Assembly (NCBI RefSeq): GCF_011044175.1
Contig: NZ_CP049057.1
Span: forward strand, 248,001 to 312,000
DNA length: 64,000 bases
Source: Rasiella rasia
Lineage (GTDB): Bacteria; Bacteroidota; Bacteroidia; Flavobacteriales; Flavobacteriaceae
Direction: 5' to 3'
Below the pieces are notes generated by a model, which saw nothing but the letters and a program-made list of their open reading frames with translations, had not been told where the DNA came from and did not search any database. Both the position numbers and the translations under genes were made by a program. Shown in pieces: positions 17,630-27,939 of this stretch (its first letter is position 1; every line of letters begins with the position of its first letter).

Positions 17630-20044
17630 TTATCGCAATTTCGGAAAGTCAGTTGGGTTCGTTTCGTGCATCATATCGTATACCTTTTCAAAAATATCTT
17701 CTGAAGATGGTTTACAGAAATAATCCCCATCAGTACCATAAGCAGGGCGGTGCGGCTTGGCGGCTAATGTCTGAGGCTTACTGTCTAGAAACTGATATCC
17801 ATTTTGAGTATCAACGATATGATTTAAAATATAAGCCGAAGCTCCTCCTGGCACATCTTCATCTATCACTAGTAATCTGTTCGTTTTTTTAACGCTATTT
17901 ACCATATCGTGATTTAGATCGAGTGGTAGTAACGATTGTACATCAATAATCTCTGCATCAATCCCAACTTGTTGTAGCTCTTTCGCAGCTTCCTGCACAA
18001 CACGAAGTGTACTTCCGTAAGAAACTAAAGTTATATCTGCTCCTTCTTTAATAGTTTCTACAACTCCAATAGGGGTTCTAAATTCTCCTAAGTTGCTTGG
18101 CAGTTTTTCTTTTAAACGGTAGCCATTTAAACATTCTACCACAAGCGCAGGTTCATCGGTCTCTAATAAAGTGTTGTAGAAACCAGCCGCTTTTGTCATA
18201 TCTCGAGGAACAAGCACGTACATGCCACGTAATAAATGTATTAAACCACCCATTTGCGAACCACTATGCCAAATTCCTTCCAGTCTGTGTCCTCTTGTTC
18301 TAACAATTAAGGGCGCTTTCTGAGTTCCGTTCGTTCGGTAGCGAACCGTCACTAAGTCGTCACTCATAATTTGTAAACAATATAAAATATAGTCTAGGTA
18401 TTGAATTTCAGCAATAGGTCTTAGTCCTCGCATCGCCATACCAATACCTTGTCCTAAAATAGTAGCTTCTCTAATACCAGCATCACTAACACGCAGTTCG
18501 CCATATTTTTCCTGCATACCTTCTAAACCTTGATTTACATCACCAATGGCTCCAGCATCTTCACCAAAAATTAGTGCTTCAGGGTGTTTTGTAAAGATGG
18601 CATCAAAATTATCGCGTAGTACAACTCTTCCATCAACTTCTTCCGAACTGTCGTTATATATAGGTTTTACTTCGGAAATCGTCTTAGCATTTTCTTCTGC
18701 TTCGGAATAAAGATGGGCCGAGTATTTTGGTTGTATTGTATCGAAATAGTTGTTAATCCAATCTTGTAGTTGTCTCTTTTCCGAAGAAGTCTCACTTACC
18801 ACATACCGGAGTGCCTTTCGGGTTGCTGCGGCAATTGATCTACGTAAAGGTTCGCTTTCTGCTGCTAGGTCGTTCTTTATTTTTTCGATGAAAGTTTTGT
18901 TGCTTGAACTTTCAGCTAGATTAGACAGTAGGGTGAGTGCTTCTTGTTGTTCCTTTTTCTGTGGCGCTAGGAAGGCAGTCCAAGCGGCTTTTTTACCATC
19001 CCGTACTTGCTTCTTAATGTCTTTTTCAATTTCAGAAAGTTCTTCCTCTGTTGCCATGTTATTAGCAATCATCCATTGGCGCATTTGGGTGTTGCAATCA
19101 AATTCAACTTCCCATGCCAAACGCTCTTTACTTTTATAACGTTCGTGAGAACCACTTGTAGAGTGCCCTTGTGGTTGTGTTAGCTCTTTCACATGAATTA
19201 GCACTGGTACGTGTTCTTCTCGTGCAATTTTTGCGGCATTTTGGTAAGCGTCTACCAATTCTGGATAGTTCCAACCAGTTACACGAATAATTTCATAGCC
19301 ATTTTCATCTTCGGTGCGCTGAAACCCTTTTAAGATTTCAGAAATATTCTCTTTGGTAGTCTGGTGGCGGGCATGTACTGAAATTCCATACTCATCGTCC
19401 CAAACGCTCATAACCATTGGTACTTGTAATACCCCTGCAGCATTTATAGTTTCCCAAAATAATCCTTCACTTGTACTGGCATTACCAATAGTTCCCCAAG
19501 CCACTTCATTTCCATTGATAGAGAAGTTTGTTTTGTTTTCTATGCCTTTTACATTTCGAAAAATTTTAGAGGCTTGCGCCAACCCAAGTAATCTAGGCAT
19601 TTGACCAGCCGTAGGAGAGATGTCTGCACTGCTATTTTTTTGCGCGGTCAGATTTTTCCAGCTACCATCTTCGTTTAAACTATGTGTTGCAAAATGACCA
19701 CCCATCTGGCGTCCAGCACTCATAGGATCTGCTTCTAAGTCTGTATGCGCATATAAACCAGCAAAAAATTGTTGGATGGTAAGTTTACCAATGGCCATCA
19801 TGAAGGTTTGGTCTCGATAGTAACCGCTTCGCCAATCACCATTTTTAAATGCCTTTGCCCAAGCAAGTTGAGGGATTTCTTTACCGTCTCCAAAAATACC
19901 AAACTTTGCTTTTCCTGTGAGAACTTCACGACGCCCCAAAAGACTGCATTCTCTACTAGTAACGGCAATTTTGTAGTCGTTTAAAACTTCGGCTTTAAAA
20001 TCGTCGAAAGATAACTCGCTATTGGTCTGTGGGTTTGTTTGCAT
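17630..20044 (-). CDS. 2-oxoacid dehydrogenase E1, fused alpha and beta subunits
   Basis: 804 residues joining an E1-alpha-like half (about 1-400) and an E1-beta-like half (about 465-800), as is usual in Bacteroidota, where these are annotated as branched-chain or generic 2-oxoacid dehydrogenase E1. It decarboxylates 2-oxoacids with thiamine diphosphate and passes the acyl group to an E2 lipoyl protein encoded elsewhere. The beta half is clear (GEDAGAIGDVNQGLEG, IQYLDYILYCLQIMSD, LVSYGSTLRVVQEA, VIDEDVPGG). In the alpha half the ThDP motif GDG...NN reads GNASTSEG ... VWDDEYG, an atypical form. A good promoter precedes it and a strong terminator follows. Confidence 0.9.
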   Translation of the reverse strand: MQTNPQTNSELSFDDFKAEVLNDYKIAVTSRECSLLGRREVLTGKAKFGIFGDGKEIPQLAWAKAFKNGDWRSGYYRDQTFMMAIGKLTIQQFFAGLYAHTDLEADPMSAGRQMGGHFATHSLNEDGSWKNLTAQKNSSADISPTAGQMPRLLGLAQASKIFRNVKGIENKTNFSINGNEVAWGTIGNASTSEGLFWETINAAGVLQVPMVMSVWDDEYGISVHARHQTTKENISEILKGFQRTEDENGYEIIRVTGWNYPELVDAYQNAAKIAREEHVPVLIHVKELTQPQGHSTSGSHERYKSKERLAWEVEFDCNTQMRQWMIANNMATEEELSEIEKDIKKQVRDGKKAAWTAFLAPQKKEQQEALTLLSNLAESSSNKTFIEKIKNDLAAESEPLRRSIAAATRKALRYVVSETSSEKRQLQDWINNYFDTIQPKYSAHLYSEAEENAKTISEVKPIYNDSSEEVDGRVVLRDNFDAIFTKHPEALIFGEDAGAIGDVNQGLEGMQEKYGELRVSDAGIREATILGQGIGMAMRGLRPIAEIQYLDYILYCLQIMSDDLVTVRYRTNGTQKAPLIVRTRGHRLEGIWHSGSQMGGLIHLLRGMYVLVPRDMTKAAGFYNTLLETDEPALVVECLNGYRLKEKLPSNLGEFRTPIGVVETIKEGADITLVSYGSTLRVVQEAAKELQQVGIDAEIIDVQSLLPLDLNHDMVNSVKKTNRLLVIDEDVPGGASAYILNHIVDTQNGYQFLDSKPQTLAAKPHRPAYGTDGDYFCKPSSEDIFEKVYDMMHETNPTDFPKLR

Positions 20045-20074
20045 AAGATAATTCTATATGGTAAAGATCTGCTG

Positions 20075-20105
20075 CAAAAATAGCTAAAAAGCGCCTACGA
20101 AACAA
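20075..20105 (-). promoter_or_regulatory. Predicted promoter of the E1 fusion gene
   Basis: On the minus strand TTG (20105-20103), 20 bases, then TATTTTTG (20082-20075) fits the Flavobacterium consensus TTG-N17-23-TAnnTTTG exactly. The start codon follows 30 bases downstream. Confidence 0.6.
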
Positions 20106-20149
20106 TGTTAAAGTGTTAGAGGATTCGTAACAAAATATGAATAAACAGA

Positions 20150-20374
20150 TTATTTTTTAACTAATTTCAGAATATGGACTATTATAATACGAATCAATAA
20201 AATAAACGGGAAGCCATGTAAGAAAACATCAAACCAATCTGCAGGCTTCATACCATTACCGTCTCCTGCAATCCATTGCAGCTTTCCCCAAAGATGTGGC
20301 TCTGGATAAAAAGGAGCCAAACCAAGGGTGAGGCACACAACGATAATAAGGGGCGTATTATTTAATAGCTTCAT
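20150..20374 (-). CDS. Small two-helix membrane protein
   Basis: 74 residues with two membrane segments (about 7-24 and 51-70) separated by a Trp-rich loop (HLWGKLQWIAGDGNGMKPADWFDVFLH is the loop region; only its Trp and Gly positions stand out). Short proteins like this occur in many marine bacteria beside transport genes, and some are labelled RND-transporter-like, but no function is established. It lies 27 bases downstream of the ion-channel gene, same strand, probably one operon. Confidence 0.6.
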   Translation of the reverse strand: MKLLNNTPLIIVVCLTLGLAPFYPEPHLWGKLQWIAGDGNGMKPADWFDVFLHGFPFILLIRIIIVHILKLVKK

Positions 20375-20401
20375 GCTAACAATATCGTTATAAGAGTAGC
20401 C

Positions 20402-21277
20402 TTATTCTTCATCTATAACGCCAGGCTGCTTCAATTTTAGCACCAATGCCTGTACTTCGTGTAATTTTTCTTCTAATTCAGCTAAATTGGTATGTACATC
20501 TTCAGGGGCAATAAGATCTTCTTCAATAGCTTCTTCACGAGCTTCGTCCATACCATTCATAATTACACCAATAAAGAGATTCAAAATAATCATGGTACCT
20601 AATAAAACAAAGCTTACAAAATAAGTAACACTCCCCAACGGATTGGCGGAAGACAAAGTACACAAATTCATATTTCCGTCGTAACCATAATTTTCACAAC
20701 CGTACATATTAATATACATTATATCGGTCCAGTCTTCTAGAGTTACTACCCTAAAAAGGGAGAGCATAGACATTTGTAAGTTTTCAAAATGAATAGGATC
20801 GTTTGCTCCAAAGAAGAAGACACCTGCAACGGCATAGATATAAAACAACAGCATCAACAAAATTGTAACGTATCCCATTGACGGAATACTCTTTAACAAC
20901 GCACTTACTAATAATTGAAGTTTTGGTAATGCTTTTACTAATTTCAATACACGTAGCAAACGCAACAATCTAAGTATTGCTACAGAGCTTCCGCCAAATG
21001 GTAAGAATGCTGCGGCAACTATAACAAAATCGAAAACATTCCAGCTATCATAAAAATAGCGCCATGGTTTTTTTCCTTCGGCTATCATTTTAATTACTAC
21101 TTCAGCCACGAAAATCCATAAAACAACTTTATTGAGTAACTCGAGAATGACATGATGCTTTTCAGCAAACTCGGTATAGGTTGCGATACCCACCAAGATA
21201 CCGGCTATAATAATTGCAATAGTTATTGAATTCTGGAACCACTTAGAGTTCGCAATTTTCTTACATAATGAAACCAT
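20402..21277 (-). CDS. Single-domain voltage-gated cation channel (NaChBac/Cav-like)
   Basis: 291 residues with six membrane segments and a tetramer-forming C-terminal coiled coil (about 262-283). The S4 voltage sensor shows charges every third residue: Arg103, Arg106, Arg109, Lys112, Lys115. The selectivity filter, residues 179-185, is TLEDWTD; NaChBac, a sodium channel, has TLESWAS, and adding acidic residues at these places is known to raise calcium selectivity. The loop between filter and S6 is longer than in NaChBac and holds Cys194 and Cys206, a possible disulfide. S6 ends IGVIMNGM. Inner membrane. Ion preference is inference. Confidence 0.88.
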   Translation of the reverse strand: MVSLCKKIANSKWFQNSITIAIIIAGILVGIATYTEFAEKHHVILELLNKVVLWIFVAEVVIKMIAEGKKPWRYFYDSWNVFDFVIVAAAFLPFGGSSVAILRLLRLLRVLKLVKALPKLQLLVSALLKSIPSMGYVTILLMLLFYIYAVAGVFFFGANDPIHFENLQMSMLSLFRVVTLEDWTDIMYINMYGCENYGYDGNMNLCTLSSANPLGSVTYFVSFVLLGTMIILNLFIGVIMNGMDEAREEAIEEDLIAPEDVHTNLAELEEKLHEVQALVLKLKQPGVIDEE

Positions 21278-21398
21278 AATTGAAGGATGATTGAAGCTTG
21301 TTAGTTGATTAGGGGAGCTAAAATATAAAAAAAATAGAAAGTGAAAAAGAGCAAATAGTTGAAGGAGAAACTACTGCCACAAGCTTAAAGAAAAAAGC

Positions 21399-24224
21399 CT
21401 AATACCAAGCTCTTGTAAAGAGGCTAAGTAACGTTTTAGGGCTAAGAGTAACTATAAAACGAATACGTTCTTCGTAGTTGGGCAAGCCGGGTTCCCAACC
21501 TAAGTTAGAGTACATTGGGAAGTAGAGCTCAAAATAATCTGCAACTAAGCTTAGTCGTACACCCGAGTCGTAAACAAATTGCGGACTTTCATTTCGGTTG
21601 TCTACCAAACCAACATCGCCATAGGCATAAATCCATTTCCAAATGTTGGTACTTGCATTTACTGTGGTAATCCATGTGTTTGCAAAAGCGGGCTCTAACT
21701 GACTTTTAAATCCGCCCTCGGCGACAATTAATTGCTGACTGAAAATTCCTGTGTCTTCGCTTCTTCCGTAGTAATTGTAGTCAAAAAGATAGTCTGTAGG
21801 TCTGTCTAGTGCAAAACTGAAAAAATCATTATCCCTACCACTGTCATTGAACAAAAATGCCCCAGCATAGGCTCTAATATTAAGTTGACGATTGTTCAGG
21901 AACAATTTTCTGTACTCAAATGTTGCTGTAATTTTGCTGAATTTTTGTGAAATTTGATAATCTAATACTCCTCTAAAGTAGTTTATGAGATTGGGATTAG
22001 AATACACATACTGTGCGTTAAAAACACTATAATTCGGACTTTGGTTGGGGTCGTTCGGGTTCTCGTCTCGAAAAACATTTACATTTCTAATATTGATGAA
22101 TTGTTTTTCATTGTCTCGTAAATCGTTAGACCTAAACGCAAAAACCATAAAGGGTGTAATACGCTTATAAAATAAATCTACATCGTACGAGTAGTAATTA
22201 CCCGAAATTCCATAGCGCATAGAGTAGGGCGAACTCCCTTGCAATCGTTGGGTGTACGATATAGAGCCGCTACCAATTAAAGTATTTGATCCAAACCCAT
22301 ATTGTGGCTCTACTTTATAATGAACCCCTTTGGGAAGCACTGTTTTATTGTACAATTTCATACCTAGACTAATGCCATCATACAAATTATACTCAAAAAC
22401 GGGCATAAAGAATAACTGGTTGTATTTTGGGTCTTCTACATCCTGAAACAGCCTAAATTGCAATGGGCGATTTAATACCCCTTTTACTTTTTTGTAATTA
22501 TTCCGAAGATTAAACTCAGGGATTACCGCCTCATAGTTTAACGCTAGTTTCCGTACATTTTTGGAGGGAACAGTCACTGTTACGGTACTGTCTATAGGCT
22601 GTGTCCACTGTTTGTAGAGCACTTCGTCTTTATTAAGCCCGTATATAGAAACGGGCATTTTATTGTCTTTCAGGTTTTTAATGGTAACCTCTAGCGAATC
22701 TCCCTTTTTCTTAACTTTTTTAATTTTGAAATCAATTGTAGTGCGTTTCCCTACATAATCTTCAAAAAACCAATTAATGGGTAAGGTTGTGTTACTTTCA
22801 AGCGCTTCTTGAAATTGGCTTGCAGCCACCGGTTGCAGCATATGCTCCTTGTAAAAGTCTTTAATAGACTTTTCTAAAACAGGCTTGTCTATATAATCTG
22901 CCAAGTAATTTAGACCATCACCAGCGTAATAGTCGTTTGCAATATTTTTGTTGAATTTTACTAAAGAGTCCTTCGGGGTTACTAACGATTGGTGCAAATT
23001 GTTTCGCGCCATATTTAAGTAGAGTAGCGGGTATTGGTCATTAAATTCTAAATCTGAAGCATGGGCCCACTTAATAATCCACCAGTTACTTAAACTCCCA
23101 ATAATCTTCATTTTTGGGTAGTAGGTGTCTACATATTCTGTCATTAAGTATATCTGCAAGGCACCAATAAGCCAATAATCGTTACGTGGATGTAGTGCCA
23201 AGGTGTTTTCTAGATAATTTCTAGTAATGGTCTTAAGCTGCTCCATATCGTACTCAAAACCATCGGGAAACGGACTAATAAAATCGGGTAGCTGATTAAG
23301 ACCATAGACAGGATCTTTTTTATAAGCCTCTTCGGTAGTCATCATTGTTTTAAACGGATAAGGCCCTAACTTCCCATCTAAGAAATGTACAATTCTATCT
23401 ACAGCCAAGGCTTTTATAGCAGGAGATACTTTTCGATCTTTTAGGCTCGTAACAAGTTCAAATTTATCGGTTACTATGCTTTCAAAGGTTGAGGCTTTTT
23501 CGATATGAATAATAGCATTGTTACGGCGTTCTCCAGTAAGCGTAACTCGAGTACCTTCGGAAACATTAGATGTTTCAACCTCATCAAAGCCTGAAGTAAG
23601 CGTATAGCCTTCGGGAATTGTAAATGCTATATTAAATACAGAAGGTTGAAGGTATAAATCGTCTGTATTTTTGTTACTATATGCCCGCCATTCTGTATCA
23701 AAAACGGCAGGTGAAATAAACCAGTATCGAAGTTTAAAATTTCCGAAGTTATCCACGCCATAGCGCGTAAACTTATCGTCAGGAACCTTTGTAGTATAAT
23801 TAAAAACTACTTTTATTTCTTCGCCAGGCTGAAGTGTTTTTGTCAAGGCAACTTTTAGAATATCCACGGCATCGCCATAGTGCCAATTTGTTTCGCTAGT
23901 ACCCCCCTGACTGCTAGAAATGGAAATAGAGTGAATTGTGGTATTTCCGCGATTTTCTAGTTTCTCAAAATGAAATGAACTGTCATAATTTTCGCCAAAA
24001 CGTTTGGCTAGCGGGGTAGTTTTAGATGAAAAGCTATTTGCCCAATCATTAAAATACAAAGTATCTAGAGCTACAGTGGCTGTATTTTTAAAAATAACCT
24101 CTTGAGCAATTTTTATACTGTGCTCATCTGGTACAAGTGTTGCGTCAATATTAATTGTGTTCTGGGCACAGAACGGAAGCGCCCAAAAAAATAAAATCAT
24201 GTATAAAAACGCGCGGGTTACCAA
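21399..24224 (-). CDS. M1-peptidase-like (zinc motif lost) protein with C-terminal outer-membrane barrel
   Basis: 941 residues; signal peptide about 1-20 (FCA-Q). Residues about 25-560 follow the layout of M1-family aminopeptidases: an N-terminal beta domain, then a catalytic-like domain. The GxMEN substrate loop is replaced by VYGLNQLP (306-313), no HExxH occurs anywhere, and the expected WxxEG segment reads WLIGALQIYL (351-360). The domain should therefore not be an active zinc peptidase. From about 590 to the terminal Tyr the sequence alternates polar and aromatic residues in barrel-strand fashion and ends LFTRAWY, typical of an outer-membrane barrel. Function unknown; a binding or scaffolding role is plausible. 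Confidence 0.75.
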   Translation of the reverse strand: MVTRAFLYMILFFWALPFCAQNTINIDATLVPDEHSIKIAQEVIFKNTATVALDTLYFNDWANSFSSKTTPLAKRFGENYDSSFHFEKLENRGNTTIHSISISSSQGGTSETNWHYGDAVDILKVALTKTLQPGEEIKVVFNYTTKVPDDKFTRYGVDNFGNFKLRYWFISPAVFDTEWRAYSNKNTDDLYLQPSVFNIAFTIPEGYTLTSGFDEVETSNVSEGTRVTLTGERRNNAIIHIEKASTFESIVTDKFELVTSLKDRKVSPAIKALAVDRIVHFLDGKLGPYPFKTMMTTEEAYKKDPVYGLNQLPDFISPFPDGFEYDMEQLKTITRNYLENTLALHPRNDYWLIGALQIYLMTEYVDTYYPKMKIIGSLSNWWIIKWAHASDLEFNDQYPLLYLNMARNNLHQSLVTPKDSLVKFNKNIANDYYAGDGLNYLADYIDKPVLEKSIKDFYKEHMLQPVAASQFQEALESNTTLPINWFFEDYVGKRTTIDFKIKKVKKKGDSLEVTIKNLKDNKMPVSIYGLNKDEVLYKQWTQPIDSTVTVTVPSKNVRKLALNYEAVIPEFNLRNNYKKVKGVLNRPLQFRLFQDVEDPKYNQLFFMPVFEYNLYDGISLGMKLYNKTVLPKGVHYKVEPQYGFGSNTLIGSGSISYTQRLQGSSPYSMRYGISGNYYSYDVDLFYKRITPFMVFAFRSNDLRDNEKQFINIRNVNVFRDENPNDPNQSPNYSVFNAQYVYSNPNLINYFRGVLDYQISQKFSKITATFEYRKLFLNNRQLNIRAYAGAFLFNDSGRDNDFFSFALDRPTDYLFDYNYYGRSEDTGIFSQQLIVAEGGFKSQLEPAFANTWITTVNASTNIWKWIYAYGDVGLVDNRNESPQFVYDSGVRLSLVADYFELYFPMYSNLGWEPGLPNYEERIRFIVTLSPKTLLSLFTRAWY

Positions 24225-24275
24225 AAAGGGTAATTTAATTTTAGGGTTCGTACCAGACTCATAAACGTATGTACG

Positions 24276-24965
24276 TTAAAAATTAGGGCTATGGTTGGAT
24301 TTCTCGTAGAAATCGTTTAACACATGTAGTACCTCATCTTCTGTATCAACTATATGAACTAAATCTAAATCGCCTTCACTAATGTTGTTATTTGCGTGTA
24401 AAAGGGTAGAGGTAATCCAATCCCAAAGGCCACTCCAAAACGCCTTACCAACTAGTATAATTGGAAATTTATCAATTTTATGGGTTTGTATAAGTGTGAG
24501 GGCTTCAAAAAATTCATCTAAGGTTCCAAAACCACCTGGCATGACAACAAACCCTTGCGAATATTTTACAAACATCACTTTTCGCACAAAGAAATAGTCA
24601 AAATCGATACTCTTATCGCTGTCAATATACGGATTGTCATGTTGTTCAAAAGGAAGGGTAATGTTAAGTCCAACAGAAGTTCCACCAGCTAGATGCGCAC
24701 CTTTGTTACCAGCCTCCATGATACCTGGTCCACCGCCTGTAATTACGCCATACCCGTTTTCAGTGATTTTTTTTGCAATATTTTCTGCTAACTTATAATT
24801 TGGATCTTCGGGCTTGGTACGCGCAGACCCAAAAATACTTACACAAGGCCCAATACGACTCATTTTTTCGTATCCATTAACAAACTCACCCATGATTTTA
24901 AAAATCGCCCAAGAGTCATTTGTTTTTACTTCGTTCCAGTTTTTATGTTTTTGTTCGTTTCTCAT
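24276..24965 (-). CDS. LOG/TIGR00730-family Rossmann-fold protein
   Basis: 229 residues carrying VSIFGSARTKPEDPNYKLA, VITGGGPGIMEAGNKGA and VMPGGFGTLDEFFEAL; the last, PGGxGTxxE, is the hallmark of LOG-type nucleoside 5'-monophosphate phosphoribohydrolases (lysine decarboxylase-like by older naming). Such enzymes release a base from a cytokinin-type or other nucleotide in the cytoplasm. The bacterial substrate is uncertain. It follows uvrA on the same strand, 61 bases after its stop codon. Confidence 0.88.
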   Translation of the reverse strand: MRNEQKHKNWNEVKTNDSWAIFKIMGEFVNGYEKMSRIGPCVSIFGSARTKPEDPNYKLAENIAKKITENGYGVITGGGPGIMEAGNKGAHLAGGTSVGLNITLPFEQHDNPYIDSDKSIDFDYFFVRKVMFVKYSQGFVVMPGGFGTLDEFFEALTLIQTHKIDKFPIILVGKAFWSGLWDWITSTLLHANNNISEGDLDLVHIVDTEDEVLHVLNDFYEKSNHSPNF

Positions 24966-25026
24966 GCTAATCTATATATCTGTGGCTCTCATTAATACAA
25001 CAAGTTGTTGTCGTATTTGCTACCGC

Positions 25027-27858
25027 TCAATGTAATTCTTTTTTCAAGAATTCTGCAGTAAAGCCTTTTTTGTTTTCTACGATTTCTTCTGGAGTACCAG
25101 TAGCCATAACCTTACCACCTTTTTTACCGCCTTCTGGACCAATATCTATAATATAGTCTACAGTTTTTATAACGTCTAAATTATGTTCTATAATCACTAC
25201 GGTGTTTCCTTTGGCGACCAATTTGTTAAGCACAATTAATAACACACGTATATCTTCAAAATGTAATCCTGTGGTAGGTTCATCTAGAATATAAAATGTG
25301 TTACCAGTATCGCGTTTAGACAGCTCTGTTGCTAACTTGATACGTTGTGCTTCCCCTCCAGATAAGGTGGTAGATTGTTGTCCTAACGTAATATATCCCA
25401 ATCCAACGTCTTGAATGGTCTTTAACTTTCGGTATATTTTAGGAATATGTTCAAAAAATGGTACGGCTTCATTAATGGTCATCTCTAGAACATCATAAAT
25501 AGAATTGCCTTTGTAGCGTATTTCTAATGTTTCACGATTAAATCGTTTCCCTTGACAGGTTTCGCACTCTACATAAACATCGGGTAAGAAATTCATCTCG
25601 ATAACTCGTAAACCACCTCCTTTACAAGTTTCACAGCGCCCACCAGCAACATTAAAGCTGAAACGTCCGGGTTTATACCCACGTATTAGCGCTTCAGGAA
25701 TTTTAGCAAACAAACTTCGAACTTCAGAAAATAAACCTGTGTAGGTTGCTGGATTACTTCGTGGTGTTCGTCCTATAGCAGATTGATTAATATCGATTAC
25801 CTTATCTATATGCTTTAAGCCTTCAATTTTTTTATAAGGCATTGGTTTTTTTACACCGTTGAAGAAATGCGCATTTAAAATAGGGTAGAGGGTTTCGTTG
25901 ATAAGCGTAGATTTTCCACTGCCAGAAACACCAGTTATACCTACCATGGTGCCTAAAGGAATTTCAATACTTACATTTTTAAGATTGTTACCAGTAGCGC
26001 CAGAAAGTTTTAGAAACTTACCATTGCCAGTGCGCCGTTCTTTCGGAATTTCAATTTCTTTTACTCCACTTAGATAGTCGGCCGTAAGGGTGTTGTGCTT
26101 TAAAATTTCCGTAGGAGTTCCTTTAGAAACTATTTCCCCACCGTGTCTTCCAGCTCCAGGGCCAATATCTATAACATAATCGGCATGCTCTATCATGTCC
26201 TTATCGTGCTCTACCACAATTACTGAATTTCCAATATCGCGCAAAGACACTAACGATTGTATCAATTTTTCGTTGTCGCGCTGGTGCAGTCCTATGCTGG
26301 GTTCATCTAGAATATAAAGCACTCCCACTAATTGAGAGCCAATTTGCGTTGCAAGTCTTATGCGTTGCGCTTCACCTCCAGAAAGTGATTTAGAGCTCCT
26401 GTCTAATGCTAGGTACGTAAGACCAACATCGATTAGAAATTGTAATCTTGCACGGACTTCTTTTAAAATTTCCGAAGCAATCTTAAGCTGTGTTTCACTT
26501 AGCTTCTCCTCAATACCTTCAAACCACTCAGACAGTTCAATCACGTCCATATGGGCGAGGTCGGCAATGTTTTTTTCGTTTACTTTAAAATAGAGAGACT
26601 CTTTTCTAAGACGGCTGCCATCACACTCCGGACAGTTTACTTTGTCCATATACTCTTTTGCCCAACGCTGTAACGACTTGCTTTCGTTGGCTTCGTAGGT
26701 GTTTTGAAGAAAAGTTGCAACGCCTTCAAACTCAATTTTGTAATTTCTGGTAATTCCAAGAGTTTTGGATTCTACATCAAATTTCTCATTTCCACCGTGA
26801 AAAATCATTTCTTTTGCCGCTTTCGGAATATCATCAAACGGATCGCTCAAACTAAAATTAAATCGATGCGCAATGAGCTCAAGCTGTTTAAAAATCCAAT
26901 TGCTCTTCTGCGGCCCGTGTGGCGCTAGTGCTCCTTGTTTTATTGAAAGCGTAACATCTGGAACTACTTTTTCTAAATTCACGGTATGTAACTGGCCCAA
27001 GCCTTTGCAATTAGGGCACATACCCTTTGGCGAATTAAACGAGAAGTTGTTGGGCTCTGGATTGGGATACGAAACGCCAGATGTAGGGCACATTAACGAC
27101 CGACTAAAATAGCGTACTTCGTTGGTTTCGTTGTCTAACACAATAAGAACATCGTCACCGTGGTACATTGCTGTAATGATAGTTTCTGAAAGTCGCTTGT
27201 CATTATCGCTTTCTTCGGAAATTTTAAGTCTATCAACTACAATCTCTATATCGTGAGTTTTATAGCGATCTATTCGCATGCCTTTTACAAGGTCTAACAC
27301 CTCTCCATCTACCCGCACTTTTAAAAATCCTTGCTTGGCAATTTGCTCAAACAATTCGCGGTAATGCCCTTTTCTCGATCGTACTACTGGAGCAAGTATG
27401 CTCACTTTTTTGCCGCTAAAATCTTTTATTATAAGCTCTTTAATCTGGTCATCGCTATAGCTTACCATTTTCTCACCGGTGTTGTAGCTATACGCATCAC
27501 TGGCACGAGCGTACAGAAGTCGTAAGAAATCGTAAATTTCTGTAATGGTTCCAACCGTAGATCGCGGACTTTTACTGGTAGTTTTTTGCTCTATGGCAAT
27601 TACGGGAGATAGGCCTTCAATTTTATCTACGTCTGGGCGTTCAAGACTTCCTAAGAATTGACGAGCATAGGCAGAAAAAGTCTCAATATAACGACGTTGT
27701 CCTTCAGCATAAATTGTATCGAACGCCAACGACGATTTTCCACTACCTGAAAGCCCTGTAATCACCACCAATTGCTCTCTAGGAATAGTGACATCTATGT
27801 CTTTTAAATTATGAACTCTAGCGCCAAAAACTTCTATACAATCGCCATTTTTTACCAT
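25027..27858 (-). CDS. uvrA: Excinuclease ABC subunit A
   Basis: 943 residues from the ATG at 27856-27858. An in-frame TTG three codons earlier lies inside a predicted -7 promoter box and is rejected. Both ABC ATPase halves are complete: Walker [10 protein letters not shown] (35-43) and GVSGSGKST, and signatures [12 protein letters not shown] and [12 protein letters not shown] with DEPSIGLH and DEPTTGLH. The C-terminal zinc finger is intact (CETCKGGG ... CETCQGKRF). The first zinc finger reads CPTSG ... CPNCKGLG, lacking one of the four usual Cys, a variant also seen in other Bacteroidota. It detects bulky DNA lesions for nucleotide excision repair with UvrB and UvrC. Confidence 0.97.
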   Translation of the reverse strand: MVKNGDCIEVFGARVHNLKDIDVTIPREQLVVITGLSGSGKSSLAFDTIYAEGQRRYIETFSAYARQFLGSLERPDVDKIEGLSPVIAIEQKTTSKSPRSTVGTITEIYDFLRLLYARASDAYSYNTGEKMVSYSDDQIKELIIKDFSGKKVSILAPVVRSRKGHYRELFEQIAKQGFLKVRVDGEVLDLVKGMRIDRYKTHDIEIVVDRLKISEESDNDKRLSETIITAMYHGDDVLIVLDNETNEVRYFSRSLMCPTSGVSYPNPEPNNFSFNSPKGMCPNCKGLGQLHTVNLEKVVPDVTLSIKQGALAPHGPQKSNWIFKQLELIAHRFNFSLSDPFDDIPKAAKEMIFHGGNEKFDVESKTLGITRNYKIEFEGVATFLQNTYEANESKSLQRWAKEYMDKVNCPECDGSRLRKESLYFKVNEKNIADLAHMDVIELSEWFEGIEEKLSETQLKIASEILKEVRARLQFLIDVGLTYLALDRSSKSLSGGEAQRIRLATQIGSQLVGVLYILDEPSIGLHQRDNEKLIQSLVSLRDIGNSVIVVEHDKDMIEHADYVIDIGPGAGRHGGEIVSKGTPTEILKHNTLTADYLSGVKEIEIPKERRTGNGKFLKLSGATGNNLKNVSIEIPLGTMVGITGVSGSGKSTLINETLYPILNAHFFNGVKKPMPYKKIEGLKHIDKVIDINQSAIGRTPRSNPATYTGLFSEVRSLFAKIPEALIRGYKPGRFSFNVAGGRCETCKGGGLRVIEMNFLPDVYVECETCQGKRFNRETLEIRYKGNSIYDVLEMTINEAVPFFEHIPKIYRKLKTIQDVGLGYITLGQQSTTLSGGEAQRIKLATELSKRDTGNTFYILDEPTTGLHFEDIRVLLIVLNKLVAKGNTVVIIEHNLDVIKTVDYIIDIGPEGGKKGGKVMATGTPEEIVENKKGFTAEFLKKELH

Positions 27859-27864
27859 AGTTTG

Positions 27865-27872
27865 CAAAGGTA
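27865..27872 (-). promoter_or_regulatory. Predicted -7 promoter box of uvrA
   Basis: TACCTTTG on the minus strand (27872 to 27865) matches TAnnTTTG; a TTG lies 24 bases upstream, just outside the usual 17-23. The box ends six bases before the uvrA ATG, so transcription would start at or next to the start codon. Confidence 0.45.
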
Positions 27873-27939
27873 CTTAATTGTATTGAAAATTTACCACAAG
27901 GGGGCATGGTGTTCAGTATAATTTTACGGCTATGTGTTT

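Noticed and set aside
18750-19139. 129-residue open frame on the plus strand
   Set aside because: It lies antisense inside the E1 fusion gene, is Ser/Cys-rich as expected of an antisense translation, and has no motif.
27859-27867. TTG start for uvrA three codons upstream of the ATG
   Set aside because: It overlaps the TACCTTTG promoter-like box, and UvrA homologues begin close to the ATG position.
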